Source: Arthrobotrys musiformis
Lineage: Eukaryota; Ascomycota; Orbiliomycetes; Orbiliales; Orbiliaceae
Assembly: GCA_036971715.1 (NCBI GenBank)
Contig: JAVHJL010000004.1
Span: 2,728,001-2,792,000 of the forward strand
DNA: 64,000 nt
Direction of reading: 5' to 3'
Shown: in pieces, positions 57,709-64,000 of the stretch
Position numbering within the stretch: position 1 is the first letter of the stretch
Layout of the letters: each line of letters opens with the position of its first letter
Notes under the pieces: generated by a model
Seen by the model: the letters and a program-made list of their open reading frames with translations, nothing else
Databases searched by the model: none
Told to the model about the DNA's origin: nothing
Translations under genes and position numbers: made by a program

Positions 57709-58855
57709 CTATTATATTTCCAAAAAAGAACAAAAATATAAAAAAGCGGTTCGGGGTATATGTAAGTAAAAACTTTTTGTATAAAAAATATAAAAATATA
57801 TATAATAAAAAGAAAGAATTGTGTATGTATAAAATGTAGATATATGGTATTATTATGTAATGGAATGGTTTGAGGATGGGAATTATTATATTACCCTCGA
57901 CACTTTAGCCCGCCGCAGAACCTTCTCCGAGGCCTCTGCCGTCTGTTCGTCGGTCCATGACCCGGTGAAGGACTCTGACTCCATCCAAAATTCTATTCGT
58001 GGGGATTGTTCGTTTTATGCTGTAGTTCGTGTGTATGTATATCCGTAGTATAAAGTATACCGGGTTTTCCAGGGCAAGCGGCTTGTAGGTTTAGAGGTTT
58101 GGTAGAGAAAGGATGAGATTGGTCGTTTTCCCTTTACCCCCTGGTTATTCGATATCCGAGATCCTTATAGAAGTTCGATATATAAGAGAAAACCCGAGAA
58201 GAAAAAAGCCCAGCTTGATTGATCCAGAAGATAAACGAAAGGATAATGTATGTATGTCGAATATGTCGGAGTAGATTTCTTTGTTCGATGTTGGAAAAGA
58301 AAGAAGAAGAGGCAGAAGAAAAAAAAGAAACCCTTGTAGAAAAAAGGAAGCTAGACAGACAGACGGTTACTCCAAAAAAGTTATCGAGTTCCTCCTCCAA
58401 CTCCTACCCAAAAAAAGAGTTCGAATTGAAAATGCAAATGGATGGCCGTCTTCTCTCTGGCTGGCGGCGGATAATATCGCAAAAACGTAATGTAATAATT
58501 GGATTGCTTCTGAAACTCGGTTGTTGTCTCGAGAAGGAGAAAAAATATGTTACCCGTGGAGACCTGACCAAAGGGGAACCAACCCCAAATAATAATAAGA
58601 CCGATTGTAGGTTTCCCCAGGTTCTAGGCACTGCCCTAAATCTCGAGAACTAGCTTCAGAGGGAGCAGAGTGAGCGATCAGTGTGAGAGAGACGAAAAGA
58701 AAGAGAAAAAGGGACCGAATTCCTGGATGAAATGTGTTGAATTACTGGATTAGGCAGATGTCCAATCGGTAACGGGAGGAATGGGCGGCTCCTTCCAGGT
58801 GGTGGTGGTGGTGCTTGGAAACGAGAGACGATGGTTTTTAATATTATAAAAAAAA

Positions 58856-58881
58856 ATAAAAAATAAAAAATAAAAAATAAA
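58856..58881. repeat. (TAAAAAA)n simple repeat
   Basis: About four TAAAAAA units in tandem. Confidence 0.75.
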
Positions 58882-59781
58882 ACCAGGGAGTTGCGCGAGG
58901 GGTGTGATAGCGGTAGTGGTGGTTGGTTGTGAAATGCAATGCAATCAATGGTGGTTGGGTCGAACGAAACGAATCCGAAGGGAAGAGCCAAGCGAGGTAT
59001 CGATCGATTCAATTACGATCCTCCTTTAAGGGTGGTGAAGTGTGAAGTGAGGGTGAGGGTGAGGATGAGGTGATGATAGTGGTGATGGGAGAGTCTCCGT
59101 CGTCCTGGCTAATATCATACGAATGGGATTCCCCGGATTCTAGATTCGATTCTGAAGGCCTGATGATGATGGACAGGGGAAAGAGGCCAAAGCGTCCAAG
59201 AGGTAGTCAGCAGCAGTGGTTGATAGTTAGAACTGTCCTGGAGTTATATGGGACGGGGGGGTGGAATATTGATATAGTGGACAGCGATGCAATCCAATAT
59301 TGCAATCCAATGGTGGAGGGATATAAAAAAGGTATTTAAGATCCCCTTAACCGATATTATAGTCAAGCCGAATGTTAACTCGAGGCTCTTTGGATTCTGA
59401 TCTTGGTCAGGATTCGTGGAGAATAATAAAAAGGCCCTATTTTTAAAGGAGACCTTTTTCTTTCTTTTCTTTTTATAAAGAGGTATGGATCGTTTTGATC
59501 GCCTCGAAGGGGATACTTGAACGAGCTTCTCTTGTGAAGTCCAATGCAATGCAATGGTGGGCGATTGAGGATGACGATGAAGAGGAAGAAGGATCTTTCT
59601 TTCCCTTAGTTAGGATCCGTGCTGCTAGGGCTCGCCTGGACGTCAGTATCACAATGTCAATGTCAGCGAGGCAGACCGGCTAGCTAGTCAGTCTAGATTG
59701 ATACAGATAGATAGATGGAGATATGTATGAAGAGTAAAGGAAGAGAGAGCGAGGAAGCCGTGAGACATCAGGAGCTGGCTG

Positions 59782-59798
59782 GTTAGTTAGTTAGTTAG
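59782..59798. repeat. (GTTA)n microsatellite
   Basis: Four tandem GTTA units, followed by a further decayed unit. Confidence 0.75.
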
Positions 59799-62775
59799 CC
59801 AGTTAGTGAGGCATGTAAGTGTAAGTATGTAAGTAGGTCGTAGTTGGGCAGTTGGGCTGGCAAGGATCTTGATGGAGAGATCATGCAGTCGCAGTTGCAG
59901 CAACTTGCATTTGCGGTGGAGCGCAGTGGGGAGAGAAGACGTCCGAGTTTCCCGTTCCCGAGCTCCGGGTCGCCTCAATGCAACGCCCAGATCACATACC
60001 AAGCATCAACCGCCAGGACGGAAAGTGAGAGGGGAGAGATGAGGTCTGGGATATCGATCCGAGATGTCGGTCGAGATCAAGGCGCAGGTGCACGTGCGGT
60101 TGGAGGTATCTTAACTCCAGCCTGGTCCAGTCGAGATTATCGAGAGCATGGATGCATGCGAATGCAGCAATCTCGATAAAAGCGGAAAGGCAATTGCAAT
60201 CAACCTCGATTAAAAAGATATTACAACAACGACACCGACGCTTACCTGCTTCCTGGTGTATGGATGTATGGACTGAGTGTATTGTTCCTCAATTGATCAA
60301 TCGCAGAATAGAATATTAATGAGGATAACTTAGGGGATAGAAAGCCCCGTCCGAGGAAGGCCTCCCAAACTCCCCGACTGCGATTCGGGTTCGAGTTTTC
60401 ATGCAATTAGCTATCACATACCCCGTAGGTACTAGCACATCGAATTCAATTGCATTCAGACCGGCCGGCCCGTAAGTTCAGTGAAGGGAAAAGGGAAAAG
60501 ACCGGTGGAGCAGCTGTCGCCGGGCAAGGCTCACGGCCGGCGGACCTTATGGCGTGCATACATGCTACATACTACATAATACATACATCTCAGAGTCGCT
60601 CAGACCCTCTGCCCTGATACACGATATTAGATATTATATTAAACGACAATCGCCCGGCGCCTAACTCTGACATACGTATACTCTCACACATGGCATACAC
60701 ATTGCATGTGCAAATTATAATTACCTCCAATATCCGAACAAATCTGTGCCTCAGAGATTCAATATTCTGTGAAGGAAGGGAAAGGGAAAGGGAAAAATCT
60801 CCAAACCATTTCCCCTTTCGACTCGACTGGGCTGACGGCGCAGGCCCCATTGATATTTCAACCAGGCCCCCCATGCCCTCCTGCTGGGTATACTGCACGA
60901 TGCAGAGGTCAGGAACGAAAAGGCGAACGCCAATTGCATCCATCTGACATCGTATGGAGTATCCCACCCATGCCGCAACGGAGTGTGCGATATATACATA
61001 CACGGTCAAGTTCAGCCTCACCGTCCAGCTATCCCGCCACCGATAGCCTCATCAAAACTCGACGGAAATGGAATACTAAGTATCAATACCAGCCCTACCT
61101 GGCATTCCTATAAAAAAAAGTCCAACCAATAGCATCGCAATCGCAGACATCCGCCCGATCAAAACCGTATGAGCTGTACAAGTTTGAGATCGTAACCTGC
61201 GTCTGGCATTCGGTCGATCTGATTGGTTCACCCTCCTTCCACCACCACGATTTGATCGATCACTGATTTTCAAGGCGCGAGAGCTTTTTTTATAATCGTG
61301 GCTCCACGTTTCCCCCCTTTTAGATATCGATTATCTATCGATACCTAATTGCAATTGTACTATTACTCGGTCGCTGGTCTAACCCACGAGAAGAGGGACG
61401 GATCTACCGGTAAACAATGACCGCATATCACTCCCGTAGCCTAATTCCAGCACAGCTACTCCTTTCCAAACAAAGTGCAGCAGGAGTGGTCTCGTACCCA
61501 GACCAAGTAGGAGTAGCCATGTAGATGTAGACGTATGCACCTGTAGCCGTAGACGTATGCACCCATACACATACGCAGGCACACAACATTCCACCAACCC
61601 CAAACCCCCCCATTCCCCCACCAAATCACCTGACATCGCGGGATAAACCATCGGTCGATGCAAGGGGGTCCCACTCAACAAGTGTAGAAGGGGAACAAAA
61701 ACCGTTCCACAAAGGACGCAGTGTGACCACCATGCGCCCTCACACGCCCATCAAGAATGCCCATCCCCCTTTCCCCTAACTTTATATCAAGTAAAAACCC
61801 ACGACGATCGAATCCGTGCCGTAACATCGTTAATGCCACCACGGGGCTGAGGAATTCCACCTCTCTCTCTCCTAGTAAAAACTCGATCGATCGGAAGTAA
61901 TGAGTATCAAATCCAGGTCTCCGGGTCCCCTCCGCAGGGGTTTCAATCCCAGCCTCACCAAAGATCCCTTACACCACCACCCCAAAGAGAGAGAAAAAAA
62001 TTTGTTCTTCAAAAAAAAGATGTCAAGAGGAAATACTCATCCCTCTATGGTTTCTTTTCCAATTCCATTTGTTTTTTTGACAAGAAATCCTAAAATCCGT
62101 CAAAAAAATAATAAATATAAATACACCCGAAATAAGGGAAGAAATGGTATTCCACCCCCCAATATCCAAAAAAAACAATCAGAGTCAAAAGGGTGGGGGG
62201 AATAAAGCGTGACACAGGAGTAACACCGAAGGCATGATGCTGAACTTGCTAGCTTGTGTATAAACAATGGCTGCAATACCAATAGAAATCAAAAGGTCAT
62301 AATAAAAAAAGGCTTGAGGGATATGGCTAAGCGGAGTAGGATGGAGGAGTAAAAGAGCGAACGCTGGCTGTATGAGCTACAAAAGGAAGTGGGGGTATAG
62401 ATTGTAAACAAAAACGAGCCGCGTTCGGAGGTTAGCATGGAGAGGAAGTATGGAAAGAGGAGAATCGGAAAAGAGAAAAGGAGGTAATAGAGAGAGGTCG
62501 TAATGTAGATCAATGACTTTGTGTGACCTGAAAGTCATATTGTGAGCAAAATACCATTTCAATAAGGCGAGACCCAAAGTCTCCCGACATGTCTGGCAAG
62601 AGTAATCCTTTAGCCAGTTCTGAGATAGCCCAATAAAAGAGAGGAAAGAAAAAAGAGCCACAGCAACACCATCTAACAGACAACAAAAGGAAAGGAACGT
62701 AAGCCCAGGTCATTAATATAACTGAAACGAAAGCGAAAAAGAAAGAGAGCAAAAAAAAAAGCGAAAGGCGCAATA

Positions 62776-64000
62776 TCAACGGGTACTCGATGCATTGGCG
62801 TTGGCAAGACCAGCTTCAAGGGTACTCGGTGTTGGCTCCTCCGGACCAGCAGGACTAGCGCTGCTGTTCGAACGGCCACGTCTGCTAAACCGGCCAAGGA
62901 AAGCAGATGATCCAGGGGAGGGGGTTTGTTGGGTCTCGATGTTGCCCGTATTGCCGGCAGCATTGTTGGAATTAGTGCTGTGGCCGAATGGGCTCCAACG
63001 AGTGTTCCGGGATGCACGTCGGGATCTCTGAGGTTCGGTCCTGCCCCGTCGACCAGCACGGTTGGCATTGTTGGGGCTAGGAGGCATCAAATAGGCTTCA
63101 GCTCGGTGCCACCATGTACTAAGCGGGCTTCTATTGAGCTCAGCAGCCTGTTGACGTCGTCTCTCACGAGCTTGCTCCTCGGCTTCGATCTCGGCTTCGG
63201 TCCGAGGCTTGGGAACATAGTAGTCTGCTTTGCAGAGCGGGCAGCAGGCACGGCGAGCGGTCAACCAAGGATCGATGCAGGCGGTATGGAAAGCATGGCC
63301 GCAGGTCAAGCCACGAACATCGTCAGAATCTTCGAGGTTATCGATACAGATCGCACAGGTATCACCACAGCTGTTGGCCATATCGGCTGGCAGAGCCGGC
63401 ATCGGTTCGTCATCATCATGTTCTCCTTCGTGATCGCTGTTCTGGTTAGATGCAACCCTCTGGATCTCTGCCGACGACCTCTGGTTCGGTGCCAGTGTGG
63501 CTGTAGCTGGAGTAGTGGTGGTGTTGGTCGTCGCAGCGGCAGTTGGAGTAGTAGTAGTAGTAGTAGTCGTCGTCGTATTGGTCGGAGTTTGAACCTGGTC
63601 TATTCTGCGAACCTGGTCTTGGGATTCCCGTTCGGGTGTGACAGGTTTTGTCGGGTCGGCGACGGGTTCAGGGATTTTTGGCAGAGGCGAAGCGGGAGGG
63701 TCGAGGTCGGTCTGGGTCTGAGTAGCGACATCGGGAGCGGATCCATCTGTAGGAGCGATTCCACCAGCAGTCGGAAGTCCCATAACCTCACGATTTGCAC
63801 GCCATGTTTTGTATTTAGTGACAGGAAACCTCTCGTTGACTTCGTCGACGGTCATGAGTTTCTTTTCCCTTCTCCGACGATGAGGTCGGGCACCGAGAGC
63901 CTGGAGGTCGACCTCATCGACGCCGTTGGCCCTAGCGCGGTTCCTTGCATTGTACCTGAAGCAATACTTGACACCGACAATGATCCTACATTCCCGATTG
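62776..64000 (-). CDS. RING-H2 finger protein, N-terminus beyond the window
   Basis: The minus-strand frame is open from the stop at 62776 to the right edge (64000), so at least 408 C-terminal residues are present and the 5' end is missing. The part read first (IIVGVKYCFRYNARNR) looks like the end of a membrane helix and its basic flank. A disordered Pro/Thr-rich region with a Thr run and Ala/Thr repeats follows, then a RING-H2 domain: CAICIDNLEDSDDVRGLTC, HAFHTACIDPWL and CCPLC carry the eight Zn ligands in C3H2C3 order. The Ser/Asn/Arg-rich tail is disordered. This is the layout of fungal membrane-anchored RING E3 ubiquitin ligases of the PA-TM-RING/Goliath class. Substrate unknown. Confidence 0.85.
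   Translation of the reverse strand, partial: NRECRIIVGVKYCFRYNARNRARANGVDEVDLQALGARPHRRRREKKLMTVDEVNERFPVTKYKTWRANREVMGLPTAGGIAPTDGSAPDVATQTQTDLDPPASPLPKIPEPVADPTKPVTPERESQDQVRRIDQVQTPTNTTTTTTTTTTPTAAATTNTTTTPATATLAPNQRSSAEIQRVASNQNSDHEGEHDDDEPMPALPADMANSCGDTCAICIDNLEDSDDVRGLTCGHAFHTACIDPWLTARRACCPLCKADYYVPKPRTEAEIEAEEQARERRRQQAAELNRSPLSTWWHRAEAYLMPPSPNNANRAGRRGRTEPQRSRRASRNTRWSPFGHSTNSNNAAGNTGNIETQQTPSPGSSAFLGRFSRRGRSNSSASPAGPEEPTPSTLEAGLANANASSTR

Larger units (their letters stand above)
57709..62775. other. 5-kb gene-free region upstream of the Whi5-like gene
   Basis: I see no gene here. The longest frames (144 and 143 codons, at 58219-58653 and 60590-61021) lack family signals and are biased by Lys/Glu-rich simple sequence or random. 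Contents include A/T simple repeats (57720-57850; 58856-58881), a GTTA repeat (59782-59798) and purine-rich runs. A long promoter, a leader with introns, or a non-coding RNA are possible. Confidence 0.5.

Noticed and set aside
58219..58653. 144-codon Lys/Glu-rich frame in the large gap
   Set aside because: It is driven by GAA/AAA simple sequence, with no domain and no splice partners.
61925..61975. T-arm-like sequence (GGGTTTCAATCCC) suggesting a tRNA
   Set aside because: No matching acceptor, D or anticodon arms could be folded around it on either strand.

Overview
The window is nuclear DNA of a filamentous ascomycete (Pezizomycotina). Genes are dense on both strands. Most are split by short GT-AG introns (about 40-110 nt), often with a CTAAC-type branch site just upstream of the acceptor. 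The products are typical fungal housekeeping proteins: TamA/DAL81 regulator, Hom6, Coq6, Vps33, Vps8, Uba3, TAF2, complex I 49 kDa subunit, RPC40, CaM kinase, AlaRS. I cannot assign a genus from sequence alone. I see no transposon, rRNA, tRNA or CRISPR array.

Left part (1-16 kb): a two-domain gene that looks like a biuret-hydrolase-type isochorismatase fused to an allophanate-hydrolase-type amidase (1919-4542, +); HOM6 (-); a small 2EXR/F-box-like gene (+); a TamA/DAL81-type Zn2Cys6 regulator with a long leader (+); and COQ6 (+). The first and fourth are linked by nitrogen biology: TamA/DAL81 family proteins co-activate catabolism of allantoin, urea and allophanate.

Middle (16-34 kb): SmG (-), VPS33 (+), UBA3 (-) with a 6-nt internal microexon, a small unrecognised gene (-) divergent from a CDC26-like APC/C subunit (+), TAF2 (-), the complex I 49 kDa subunit (-) divergent from RPC40 (+), and a UBE2W-type E2 (-) with a 12-nt microexon.

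Right part (34-64 kb): a gene-poor gap; a CaM-kinase gene (+) with a 7-nt first coding exon; VPS8 (-) divergent from a GPALPP/DUF3752 gene (+); an RCR-type membrane protein with two PPxY motifs (+); a fungal protein I do not recognise (-); ALA1 (+) with an AUG-less mitochondrial presequence in frame upstream of its first ATG; a Whi5/Nrm1-like gene (-) with 5 kb of gene-free upstream DNA; and a RING-H2 gene (-) cut by the window edge.

No single operon-like system stands out. The most notable points are the biuret/allophanate fusion near its likely regulator, the AUG-less AlaRS extension, very small exons whose inclusion is dictated by conserved protein motifs, and two conserved termini (complex I 49 kDa subunit, TAF2) that seem to need a non-GT 5' splice site in the same AT/AAGT-polyC setting. 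Splice models were derived by eye from reading frame, splice consensus and family conservation. No alignment or RNA data was available.
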